NCBI RefSeq assembly: GCF_027925525.1
Contig: NZ_BSDJ01000014.1
Span: 62,001 to 126,000 of the forward strand
Length of the DNA stretch: 64,000 nt
From: Paenibacillus tyrphae
GTDB lineage: Bacteria > Bacillota > Bacilli > Paenibacillales > NBRC-103111
Direction of reading: 5' to 3'
The notes beneath the pieces were generated by a model, which saw only the letters and a list, made by a program, of their open reading frames with translations, had not been told where the DNA came from and did no database searches. The stretch's first letter is position 1, and the number at the start of each line of letters is the position of its first letter. Shown here piece by piece: positions 9,347-17,142 of the stretch. The translations under genes were made by a program, and so were the position numbers.

Positions 9347-10525
9347 TTACCGCTGCAGCTTGGAAGTGGACGGAAAAGCCTCCAGCGCGCAATGAATGGC
9401 CCCGATAAGTCCCGCCTGATCGCCGAGCGAGGCCATCTCGATTCGGGGAACGGAAGGAACCCAGTCGGTTAACCATTGTTGTATTTTATGAACCCCTTCG
9501 TCCCCGATATGCAGCATTTCTCCGCTGAGGATCAGAAGCGCCGGGTCCATCACGCTCGTTAAATTGGCGATGCCGTAGGTCCAGTGCCGGCAGATGTCGT
9601 CGAGAAGCGTCTGCGCCGCTTCGCCCCCGCTTTTCGCTTGATCGGCGATTTGCTTGACGATGCTCGATTCCTCGTCCATCGAAGGGAGGACGGCTTTGGC
9701 CTTCTCGCGAATGGCCCGTACGGAATAGTTGCGCTCGAATACGCCGTATTCTCCCTTGGTCTGGTTCCCGACCGGACCGATTACCATATAACCGATCTCA
9801 CCGCTCGCCTCTTTGGCTCCGCGGTATAATTGCCCGTCGATCATAATGCCGGCGCCAATCCCTGTTCCCGCATACATATACACGAGATTAGAATGCCCGA
9901 CGCCGATGCCCTTGTGAAATTCGCCGAGCGTCATCAAGTTAACGTCGTTCTCAATGACCACAGGCAGCCCCAAGGCCGCTTCGATCTCCTTCTGCACGGG
10001 CAGCCCCATCCACCCCGTACTGGGGGCGTAGCTGACCGTACCTTCGCTTCGCTGGGTAATCCCCGGCAAGCCGAGCCCCATGCCAAGCAGCCTTTCTTTA
10101 TCGAATCCGCTTTCATTCAGCAGCGCCGCAAGCCCTTGCTCGATGCTCTGAATGGCTGTCTCTCCGTTCATCGGATGCGGCAGGCACGTCGTGCGCTGAA
10201 CCAGCAGTTCCCCCTTCAGATTGGCGATGGCCAGCTGCAGGGTACTGCCTTCGAATACCGCGCCGATGACGCCGTAAGCTTGAAAGTTATATTCCAGAAG
10301 GATGGGCTTTCTTCCGCCCTTCGATTCTCCGAATCCGACTTCGCTGATCAAGCCTTCCACGATCATTTCGTCCACCAAGGCCGATACGCACGGACGGCTG
10401 AGCTCCGTTAATTTCGCCAAATCGGCTCTCGATACCCGGGGGTTTTCTCTCAATTGATGAAGAATGCCTTCGCGGTTAATGTGCTTCACCAGCTTGGCGT
10501 TTCCCGTTTGGCCTCTGCCAATCAA
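9347..10525 (-). CDS. ROK-family transcriptional regulator
   Basis: 392 residues. A winged helix-turn-helix at about 20-75 (LVKHINREGILHQLRENP, then SRADLAKLTELSRPCVSALV) is followed by an ROK/sugar-kinase-like domain with GTGIGAGIMIDGQLYRGA. The cysteine-rich zinc motif of ROK kinases is absent in the portion I checked, consistent with a XylR/NagC-like repressor. The start is TTG at 10525 with AGGGGGG eight bases before it. It heads the minus-strand operon with its own promoter and a dyad between promoter and start, so autoregulation and induction by a sugar are likely. A sugar effector suggests the operon substrate is a sugar conjugate. Confidence 0.85.
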   Translation of the reverse strand: MIGRGQTGNAKLVKHINREGILHQLRENPRVSRADLAKLTELSRPCVSALVDEMIVEGLISEVGFGESKGGRKPILLEYNFQAYGVIGAVFEGSTLQLAIANLKGELLVQRTTCLPHPMNGETAIQSIEQGLAALLNESGFDKERLLGMGLGLPGITQRSEGTVSYAPSTGWMGLPVQKEIEAALGLPVVIENDVNLMTLGEFHKGIGVGHSNLVYMYAGTGIGAGIMIDGQLYRGAKEASGEIGYMVIGPVGNQTKGEYGVFERNYSVRAIREKAKAVLPSMDEESSIVKQIADQAKSGGEAAQTLLDDICRHWTYGIANLTSVMDPALLILSGEMLHIGDEGVHKIQQWLTDWVPSVPRIEMASLGDQAGLIGAIHCALEAFPSTSKLQR

Positions 10526-10550
10526 TATGCTGTCCCCCCTCTCCGATTAA

Positions 10551-10616
10551 GTTAGTTAAGATGACTAACAAAGTTTTCTTGTCATCATTTTATTGTATTC
10601 GCTTACAAATTGTCAA
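10551..10616 (-). promoter_or_regulatory. Promoter and dyad operator of the ROK-headed operon
   Basis: Read on the minus strand: -35 TTGACA (10616-10611), an 18-base spacer, and -10 TAAAAT (10592-10587). Just downstream, GTTAGT and ACTAAC (10551-10556 and 10564-10569) form an inverted repeat with a 7-base centre. This resembles half-sites of XylR-type ROK operators (GTTAGT/ACTAAC). The position between -10 and start fits repression. Confidence 0.55.
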
Positions 10617-10830
10617 CTACAAATTTCTACATCTTTCTACATCTTTTCATCGTCATGAAAGCCACCGTGAACACCGCTTTTTTATCGCTTCCCGTGCGGT
10701 TTACGGACTTTGGTACCGCCCCTCCCCTGCTAACTTGGTCATTAAGCGTTTCCAAAAAAAATTTATAAAAATTTTCGAAATTTGGTGTAGAACAACACAG
10801 AAATCCCGGACATTTTCCATTATTATTAAA
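10617..10830. other. Divergent intergenic region, no gene seen
   Basis: AT-rich spacer between the ROK promoter and the c-di-GMP-II aptamer. It holds two near-direct copies of TTTCTACATC and an A/T-rich stretch with TTTATAAAAATTT around 10760-10780, which could include the adhesin promoter; I could not find a convincing -35/-10 pair. No coding frame with a plausible start is present. Confidence 0.4.
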
Positions 10831-10928
10831 CACATGGTAAGCGATGATTTCGAATCTGTATCTGGGCACTTGGATTCGACGGAGCTAGTAGTGCAACCGG
10901 ACCACCTTTCAGTTGGAAGGTGTTTTTT
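10831..10928 (+). ncRNA. Cyclic-di-GMP-II riboswitch with overlapping Rho-independent terminator
   Basis: The sequence matches the class II c-di-GMP aptamer core: GCGATGAT, then GGGCACTTGG, then AGCTAGTAGTGCAACCGGACC, close to the C. acetobutylicum aptamer (GGGCACTTGA ... AGTTAGTAGTGCAACCGACC). GCACT (10866-10870) pairs with AGTGC (10890-10894). The P1 stem would be TGGT (10835-10838) with ACCA (10901-10904). A terminator follows: CACCTTTC (10903-10910), loop AGTT, GGAAGGTG (10915-10922), then six T. P1 and terminator share bases 10903-10904, so ligand-stabilised P1 should block termination. An ON switch for the adhesin is inferred. Confidence 0.85.
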
Positions 10929-10967
10929 GCCGTTCCAACAGAAACTGATGGAGGTGGTAAAGAGGTA

Positions 10968-13900
10968 ATGGCAAAGAAGAAAATCAGTACGCTGCTCGTT
11001 GCTCTATTGATCATGATGCAGTGGCTGTATGCATTCGGCTTATCGCCGCAAGTCAACGCAGCCCCGATTTCCAGCAGCATTATCGATAGCGTAACGATGG
11101 CGGTGTACGACAAGTCCGGGAACGTGGTAACGGATGACGTTTACGAGCCGGGTTCGAAGGTGAAATTGGACTACACTTGGTCCCTGCCTAACGGCCACGG
11201 TTACAAGAACGGAGATACGTACACGTTCAAGCTGCCGGAGCAATTCAAGCTTTACAACGATATCCCTGACCAGCCGCTTATCTCAGGTGGCGAAGCGATT
11301 GGGAAATTCAAGGTCTACAAAGACAGCCACGAGGTTGTCATGACCTTGGAGGCGATCGAGAACCTGGCGGATGTCAAAGGAACTTTGACTTTCCAGACGG
11401 CGTTCGATATGCAGGTGATCAATGGCAGCACGACGCAGATTATTAAAATTCCGGTGAAAGGCGGCGAGCAGGTTTATACGCTGCACTTTAAGCCGAACGT
11501 GACTTCGACCATCGGGAAAAGCGGCGTGCCGAAAGGCTACAATGCGAAAAGCATCGACTGGACGGTAGATGTGAACAAAGAGCTGGCCGCTGTACAGAAC
11601 GCGGTCGTGACCGATCCGATTCCAGCTGGGCTGGGCGCCCCGGTCACCGTCGCGGTATACGAGCTGAACGTACAGTTGAACGGCAACGTCGTTCAGGGTG
11701 CGCCGGTGGACGGGAGCAAGTACAGCATAAGCACGGCGGGCAACGTCCTGAAGCTCAGCTTTAATGAAAGTCCAATTCGGACGGCATACCGCATACAGTA
11801 CACAACGCCGGTGACCAATGAGGACCAAACTTCATTTGTGAACAAGGCGACATTTGAAGGAAGCAACAAGCAGCCGGTTAGCGCCGAGGCCACCGTCACG
11901 GTGCAGCGCGGCACGGCTCTGGACAAATCGTCGACGAAGTACGATCCCAACACGCAAACGATCGACTGGGAAATCAAGTACAATTACAACGAGAAGACGA
12001 TCACCCAGGCCAATGCTTTCTTGACGGATTTGTTCAACGATACGCAGGATTTGGTAGCGGGCTCCCTCCATGTCTATCAAGTGACGATCGACTCGAAGGG
12101 AAGCGAGATCCTCGGAGCTGAGCTGCCTGCAGCAAGCTACAAGGTAACTCCGGAGACTGCGACCAAAAGCAATGGCTTTAAACTGCAGTTCCTGCAGGAC
12201 ATCTCGTCCGCTTACAAAATCAAGTATCAAACCAAAGCCAATCATCGCGTGACCGACTGGGCTAAGATAACAAATAAGGTAACTTCCGGGAGCGGAGATA
12301 GCGATACGGCTACACGCGACATTAACCAGGTGATTATTACCAAGGGCTTCAAGGCCATAGACTACAACGCCAAAACGGCAGCCTGGAGCATTACGCTAAA
12401 CAAAGACAGCGAGCCGATGACCAACGTGGTCGTGACGGACAGCTTCCCTAACAAAGGTATGCGTCTCATCCCGGGATCGCTGACTGTTAATGAAGGAAAC
12501 AAGCCGATGGACGCGGCAGATTACACCGTGGACGCTTCCGTACCGGCGGACCAAGGCTTTAAAATTACATTTAATCGAGCGTTGTACGGACAGGTGACGA
12601 TTTCTTACAGCACCGAGTTCAACATGGATTGGCTCAGCAACAACGCGACGAATTTTCTGAACAACGCTTCGGTCGTATGGGTCGACAGCAATTCCAAGGC
12701 ACAGACGAAGACGGCATCCGCCACGTTCGATCCAAGGAACGAAGTGAAAAACAACGGGTTTAAGAACGGCGTCTATGACGCTACTATGAAACAAATTACG
12801 TGGACAGTCGGGGTGAACTACAACGGCAAAACGCTTGCCGGGGCAGTCGTTCAAGATACGCTCGAGTCCGGCCAGAAGCTGCTCGACAACTCGCTTGCCG
12901 TCTACAACATGAATATCGCAGCCAACGGCAACCCATCGCAGGGAACCGTTGTCGACAGCACGTATTACAACTATACGGTCGATAAAAACAACAAGCTGAC
13001 CGTGACTTTCTCGAAGCCAATCTCGGCTCCGTACATTATTGTTTTTAAAACCAGTCTTGAAGGAAAGCTGATTGACAATAAAGTAAACAACACGGCAAAC
13101 GTATTCGATGGAACAACGCCGGTATCGAAAAATTTGACGGCTTCCGTCAACATCCCTAACGGCGGCGAATACTTGAACAAGAAGGGCACCCAAAACGGCG
13201 ATAAAATCAATTGGACGATTCTCATCAACCGCGGACAATCCACGGTAACCAATGCCAAAATCGTCGATACACCATCCGAGAACCAGCTTCTGCTGCCAGG
13301 CACGTTCAAATTGTTTACGACCAAAGTAGACGCGAACGGCACGGTGTCCAAGGCGGTCGAACTGGTCAAGGACGTGGATTACTCCCTGGAAATCAAGACG
13401 GACGACGACGGGAAGCAGAGCTTTGAATTAAGCTTCCTGAAAAAACTGTCTACCGCAGCGATTCTGGAATATCAATCTTTAATCGTTGCGAAAGATCAGG
13501 ATAAGGTCTCCAACAAAATCGCATTTACAGGCAATAACGAAACTACGGTAACCAAGGATACATCCACCAGCATCGTCGTTGGAGTCAGCAGTGGCTCCGG
13601 TACGATCGGCGGGGTCAGAGGATCGCTTACCGTCGTGAAAGTGGACGCAGCGGACAATAAGACCCGTCTTGGCGGGGCAACCTTTGAGCTTTACCGGAAA
13701 TCCGGCTCGGATAAGGTACTTGTCGGCACGCTGACAACCGATGCGAGCGGGACGGCATTATTCAAGAAATTGCTCGCCGGGGAATATTTTGTGAAGGAAA
13801 CGGCGGCGCCGGACGGCTATGTGCTCGATTCCAAAGAGTATCCGGTCTCGATCAATAGCGCAGACGGTTTTCAATTAACCGTCGCCAACGCCAAGCCTGC

Positions 13901-15275
13901 CACACCGAAGCCTCCGGTCATCAAAGGCTCGTTGACGGTGAAAAAGGTAGATTCGGCGAAAACCCATCTGCTGCTCGGCGGCGCGACCTTCGAACTGTAT
14001 GAAAAGAAAGGCGCAAGCTTGACACTGATCGGCACGAAAACGACGGATGCGAGCGGAACGGTTTCTTTCGATAAGCTGCCCGTAGGAGACTACGTGGTGA
14101 AGGAAACATCGGCGCCGGACGGCTATGTGCTCGATTCGAAAGAGCATCCGGTCTCGATTAAAACCGCAGACAACGTGAAGCTCACCGTCACAAACGATAA
14201 GTTAACGCCGAAGCCACCGGTCATCCAAGGTTCGCTGACAGTGAAAAAGGTAGATTCGGCGCAAAACGAGCTGCTGCTCAGCGGCGCGACCTTCGAGCTG
14301 TATGAGAAAAAAGGCGCGAGCTTGACACTGATCGACACGAAAACGACGGATGCGAGCGGAACGGTTTCTTTCGATAAGCTGCCCGCAGGAGACTACGTCG
14401 TGAAGGAAACGGCGGCCCCGATAGGCTATGTACTCGATTCCAAAGAGCATCCGGTTTCGATTGTGACCGCGGACAGCGTGAAGCTCACCGTCACAAACGA
14501 TAAGACCACTACGCCAAAGCCGCCAATTCCGCCGGTCACCATCCAAGGCTCGTTGACGGTGAAAAAGGTAGATTCGGCGCAAAACGATGTACTGCTCAGC
14601 GGCGCGACCTTCGAGCTGTATGAGAAGAAAGACGCAAGCTTGAAGCTGGTTGGCACGAAAACGACGGACGCGAGCGGAACGGTCGTATTCGATAAGCTGC
14701 CCGCAGGAAACTACGTTGTCAAGGAAACGGCGGCTCCAAGCGGATATGTGCTCGATTCCAAGGAGCATCCGGTTTCGATTGTAACTGCGGACGGCTATTC
14801 GTTAACAGTAACTAACGCTAAATCATCGTCGTCTTCGTCGGATTCGGATTCGTCAGGTTCGTCGGGTTCGACATCGCCGACAACACCAACAACGCCGACG
14901 ACAAACACATCGACAACGACGCCGAATAATCCGGCACCTGGAGGAGTTCTACCGGACGGCAACAAACCGAACGGCCAGGAAACGATCGATAGCAACCCTC
15001 AGGTGCCGTTAGGCCCGCCAACGGTTGACCGTCCGCAAAATGGGGATAAAACAACCCCACCGGATCAGCCGAAAATCCCGGAAAAACCGGACGGTAACGA
15101 AACGATCGACCTCGTGAATCGGGAAGTGCCGCTTGGTAACCCGCCGAGCGACAAAACCAAAAAAGAAACACTGCCGAAAACGGGAGAATCCAGCCCTGTT
15201 TACATCCAACTGGCTGGTGCTGCCTTGATCGTTCTTGGATTTATGCTGCGTCGTACATTTATGAAGAACACCTAA
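10968..15275 (+). CDS. LPXTG-anchored multidomain adhesin with collagen-binding-like modules and SpaA/CnaB repeats
   Basis: About 1435 residues. Signal peptide 1-31 (MAKKKISTLLVALL to VNAA). Residues about 35-880 hold a series of Ig-like collagen-binding-type modules, each beginning near Y(N/D)...IDW and containing V.D..P. Four SpaA/CnaB repeats of about 100 residues follow from about 885; each has KVD near the start, KET in the middle and a terminal TN or AN, the Lys-Glu-Asn triad expected for isopeptide bonds. Then comes a Ser/Thr/Pro stalk, two copies of an ETID...VPLG motif, LPKTG at about 1402-1406, a hydrophobic segment and the RR...K tail. An in-frame GTG at 10920 lies inside the terminator, so ATG 10968 is preferred. 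A sortase gene follows. Surface attachment or biofilm role is inferred. Confidence 0.9.
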   Translation: MAKKKISTLLVALLIMMQWLYAFGLSPQVNAAPISSSIIDSVTMAVYDKSGNVVTDDVYEPGSKVKLDYTWSLPNGHGYKNGDTYTFKLPEQFKLYNDIPDQPLISGGEAIGKFKVYKDSHEVVMTLEAIENLADVKGTLTFQTAFDMQVINGSTTQIIKIPVKGGEQVYTLHFKPNVTSTIGKSGVPKGYNAKSIDWTVDVNKELAAVQNAVVTDPIPAGLGAPVTVAVYELNVQLNGNVVQGAPVDGSKYSISTAGNVLKLSFNESPIRTAYRIQYTTPVTNEDQTSFVNKATFEGSNKQPVSAEATVTVQRGTALDKSSTKYDPNTQTIDWEIKYNYNEKTITQANAFLTDLFNDTQDLVAGSLHVYQVTIDSKGSEILGAELPAASYKVTPETATKSNGFKLQFLQDISSAYKIKYQTKANHRVTDWAKITNKVTSGSGDSDTATRDINQVIITKGFKAIDYNAKTAAWSITLNKDSEPMTNVVVTDSFPNKGMRLIPGSLTVNEGNKPMDAADYTVDASVPADQGFKITFNRALYGQVTISYSTEFNMDWLSNNATNFLNNASVVWVDSNSKAQTKTASATFDPRNEVKNNGFKNGVYDATMKQITWTVGVNYNGKTLAGAVVQDTLESGQKLLDNSLAVYNMNIAANGNPSQGTVVDSTYYNYTVDKNNKLTVTFSKPISAPYIIVFKTSLEGKLIDNKVNNTANVFDGTTPVSKNLTASVNIPNGGEYLNKKGTQNGDKINWTILINRGQSTVTNAKIVDTPSENQLLLPGTFKLFTTKVDANGTVSKAVELVKDVDYSLEIKTDDDGKQSFELSFLKKLSTAAILEYQSLIVAKDQDKVSNKIAFTGNNETTVTKDTSTSIVVGVSSGSGTIGGVRGSLTVVKVDAADNKTRLGGATFELYRKSGSDKVLVGTLTTDASGTALFKKLLAGEYFVKETAAPDGYVLDSKEYPVSINSADGFQLTVANAKPATPKPPVIKGSLTVKKVDSAKTHLLLGGATFELYEKKGASLTLIGTKTTDASGTVSFDKLPVGDYVVKETSAPDGYVLDSKEHPVSIKTADNVKLTVTNDKLTPKPPVIQGSLTVKKVDSAQNELLLSGATFELYEKKGASLTLIDTKTTDASGTVSFDKLPAGDYVVKETAAPIGYVLDSKEHPVSIVTADSVKLTVTNDKTTTPKPPIPPVTIQGSLTVKKVDSAQNDVLLSGATFELYEKKDASLKLVGTKTTDASGTVVFDKLPAGNYVVKETAAPSGYVLDSKEHPVSIVTADGYSLTVTNAKSSSSSSDSDSSGSSGSTSPTTPTTPTTNTSTTTPNNPAPGGVLPDGNKPNGQETIDSNPQVPLGPPTVDRPQNGDKTTPPDQPKIPEKPDGNETIDLVNREVPLGNPPSDKTKKETLPKTGESSPVYIQLAGAALIVLGFMLRRTFMKNT
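13926..14820 (+). repeat. Three near-identical tandem repeats encoding SpaA/CnaB domains
   Basis: Units begin near 13926, 14229 and 14547 (each GGCTCGTTGACGGTGAAAAAG or a close variant), about 303-318 bp long, and share most nucleotides. A fourth, more diverged unit precedes them at about 13619. High DNA identity suggests recent duplication and likely copy-number variation between strains. Confidence 0.85.
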
Positions 15276-15285
15276 AAAAACTATT

Positions 15286-15317
15286 CCTAACGCGCGCCTC
15301 TTCCGGCGCGCGTTAGG
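15286..15317 (+). other. Perfect 13-bp hairpin between adhesin and sortase genes
   Basis: CCTAACGCGCGCC (15286-15298) and its exact complement (15305-15317) flank a TCTTCC loop. No T-run follows, but a short CTGC/GCAG stem does. It may be a partial terminator or processing site that sets a high adhesin-to-sortase ratio. Confidence 0.6.
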
Positions 15318-15347
15318 CTGCTTAGCAGGACTAAGGAGGGAGCTCGG

Positions 15348-16025
15348 ATGATCAAAAGAACGCTGCCGATCCTGTGTATTTTACTGGGAATCGCGATTTT
15401 TCTTTACCCTACGATCATGGATCGCTATGAGATCTACCAGCAGCAGCAAATGATGGACCAGTGGACGGAAACCTTGAAGCGTATCGATCAAGCGACCGAA
15501 ACCGCAGTTCCAAAGCAGAATACGCTGACTCCCGTTCCGGTATCGGCAGTCGTCGCTCCCGATCCCGCTCCTGCGGATAGTCCGCCGCAGCCTTCGAATG
15601 CTGACCCGGACCCTTTGCAGGGAAAGCCCATCGAGGGAATTTTAATCATCGACAAGATTAAACTGAAGCAGCCGATTATAACGGACGCTACCGTGAGCAA
15701 TCTGAAGCTCTCCGTCGCGAGCATCGCAGGTACCGGGAAGGCCGGCGCCGTAGGGAATTATGCCATTGCCGGACATCGCAACTTCGCGTACGGCAAAAAT
15801 TTCAACCGGCTGGATGAGGTCGACAAAGGAGATATCATCGAAGTCGATACGGGAAAGCAGCAGTACCGGTATGAGGTTCAAGAGAAACAATACGTTCTCC
15901 CCGAGGACGTCTGGGTGTTGAAAGGCAACGGCAAAGACAAGGAAATTACACTAATCACCTGTCATCCTATGGAAAACCCGACACACCGTCTCATTGTGAA
16001 AGGGAAATTGATAGAGAAACAATAA
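15348..16025 (+). CDS. Class D-like sortase (LPXTG transpeptidase)
   Basis: 225 residues. An N-terminal membrane anchor (about 4-22) is followed by a Pro-rich linker to about 90 and a sortase barrel. Catalytic residues are visible: His143 in AGHRNF, Cys205 in TLITCHP and Arg214 in THRLIV. The TLITC form and the compact single-anchor layout fit class D. AAGGAGG lies eight bases before the ATG. It sits 72 bases downstream of the LPKTG adhesin, so that protein is its obvious substrate, and it would be expressed under the upstream c-di-GMP-II switch unless the intervening hairpin carries a promoter. Housekeeping function cannot be excluded. Confidence 0.9.
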   Translation: MIKRTLPILCILLGIAIFLYPTIMDRYEIYQQQQMMDQWTETLKRIDQATETAVPKQNTLTPVPVSAVVAPDPAPADSPPQPSNADPDPLQGKPIEGILIIDKIKLKQPIITDATVSNLKLSVASIAGTGKAGAVGNYAIAGHRNFAYGKNFNRLDEVDKGDIIEVDTGKQQYRYEVQEKQYVLPEDVWVLKGNGKDKEITLITCHPMENPTHRLIVKGKLIEKQ

Positions 16026-16054
16026 TATGGTATGCTAGAAGCATAAAAAAATAA

Positions 16055-16165
16055 TTTCGGTGCTTTCAACCGATAAAGGCAAACCTAACGAAAGTTGGGG
16101 ACGCAAAGCTACAGGGCCTTCCTTAGTTTAGTAACTAAGATGGCAGCCAGTTACCGAAAGGAGAG
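16055..16165 (+). ncRNA. Cyclic-di-GMP-I (GEMM-I) riboswitch upstream of the transglutaminase-like gene
   Basis: All hallmarks of the GEMM-I aptamer are present in order: AAAGGCAAACC, a GAAA tetraloop hairpin (CTAACGAAAGTTGGGG), GACGCAAAGC, CAGGGCCT, and GATGGCAGCCAGTTACCG. CGAT (16071-16074) can pair with ACCG (16153-16156) in the usual P1 with an A-C mismatch. An upstream TTTCGGT (16055-16061) is perfectly complementary to ACCGAAA (16153-16159), which abuts the AAGGAG ribosome site at 16158-16163. The competing pairings point to translational control. I see no strong terminator. The direction of switching cannot be read with certainty. Confidence 0.9.
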
Positions 16166-16172
16166 CTTTTTT

Positions 16173-16970
16173 ATGTTCAAAAAGCTTTTGGCGATGACAT
16201 TCATCACAACTTTGCTGCTGGCAGCACCAAAAGGAACATATGCCGCAACCGAAAACTACCAAATTGACCGAACCGCTCTGGATAAAGGTCTCATCGCGGT
16301 AAATTATACTCCAGATACCGATACGAAAACGATTGTTCGAATCTCGAAGGGCAATGATAACTACGACTATACCCTGACGAACGGGGCGCACTATCCATTG
16401 CAGCGAGGCAATGGCACATACAGCGTCCTGATCGCGCAGCTAATGAGCGATAATAAATATAAAGTCGTTTCGAAAGAAAGCATCGAGCTGAAATTGGATA
16501 ACGAAAATGCGGTTTTTGTCCAATCGATTCCGCTTATTAACTGGAACAGCAATACGAAAGCCGTTGTCCAGATGAACAAGCTGACGAACGCCGCCATGAC
16601 GGATATGGAAAAAACGGCCGCCATTTATGCTTACATCACGAAAAACATCCAGTACGATTACGAGAAGGCTCAATCGGTCAAACCCGGTTATATTCCGGAC
16701 CTGAATGCCGTTTACGATTCGGCGACAGGAATTTGCTACGACTACGCGGCATTGTTCGCGGCGATGGCCAGAAGTCAAAATATCCCGACCCGCTTGATGA
16801 TGGGATATGAAGCCTCGGCTCCGACAACGTACCATGCGTGGAATCAAGTTTTCTTAAATGGGCAATGGGTCACGATCGACACGACATACGACGCAGCCCG
16901 CGTGCAAAACGGCGAAAACACCCCGATGATCAAAAATGCGGCCGATTACACGATTACTCAGGTCTATTAG
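16173..16970 (+). CDS. Secreted transglutaminase-like / cysteine-protease-fold protein
   Basis: 265 residues, with AAGGAG nine bases before the ATG. Signal peptide 1-24 (ends GTYA). Residues about 140-245 are a transglutaminase core with the expected triad Cys188 (TGICYDYAALF), His221 (TTYHAWNQVF) and Asp236 (WVTIDTTYD). The N-terminal 110 residues look beta-rich and unassigned. Transglutaminase-fold enzymes include cross-linkers and true proteases; LapG, which releases the LapA adhesin under c-di-GMP control in Pseudomonas, is one such protease. The gene has its own c-di-GMP-I riboswitch, next to an adhesin/sortase pair under a class II switch. A role in processing or cross-linking that adhesin is inference. 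Confidence 0.88.
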   Translation: MFKKLLAMTFITTLLLAAPKGTYAATENYQIDRTALDKGLIAVNYTPDTDTKTIVRISKGNDNYDYTLTNGAHYPLQRGNGTYSVLIAQLMSDNKYKVVSKESIELKLDNENAVFVQSIPLINWNSNTKAVVQMNKLTNAAMTDMEKTAAIYAYITKNIQYDYEKAQSVKPGYIPDLNAVYDSATGICYDYAALFAAMARSQNIPTRLMMGYEASAPTTYHAWNQVFLNGQWVTIDTTYDAARVQNGENTPMIKNAADYTITQVY

Positions 16971-17012
16971 TTCGTTATTAAGAACAAAATTGAACGCTAT
17001 TACGAACGCTAA

Positions 17013-17042
17013 CCGTATTCGCATGAATACGGTTTTTCTTTG
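17013..17042 (+). terminator. Rho-independent terminator after the transglutaminase-like gene
   Basis: CCGTATTC (17013-17020), GCAT loop, GAATACGG (17025-17032), then TTTTTCTTTG. Confidence 0.85.
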
Positions 17043-17062
17043 TTCATTTTTGTAAACCGATA

Positions 17063-17091
17063 TTGACAGCGATAACCCGAGGAGGTATGAT
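17063..17091 (+). promoter_or_regulatory. Strong sigma-A promoter for the SLH-like protein gene
   Basis: TTGACA (17063-17068), a 17-base spacer and TATGAT (17086-17091). It lies between the preceding terminator and the ATG at 17143, so that gene is an independent transcription unit. Confidence 0.75.
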
Positions 17092-17142
17092 CCAAATACA
17101 AGTTTTTCTATTGGAATTAACAACATAGAGGAGGCCTTCGCC

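Noticed and set aside
10920..10967. GTG at 10920 as the adhesin start, giving 16 extra residues
   Set aside because: The codon lies in the terminator stem of the riboswitch, and the extra residues precede a normal MAKKK signal peptide; ATG 10968 has a nearby GGAGG.
16095..16172. Longer reading of the transglutaminase-like protein from 16095
   Set aside because: This stretch is the GEMM-I aptamer, and the signal peptide begins at 16173 after AAGGAG.
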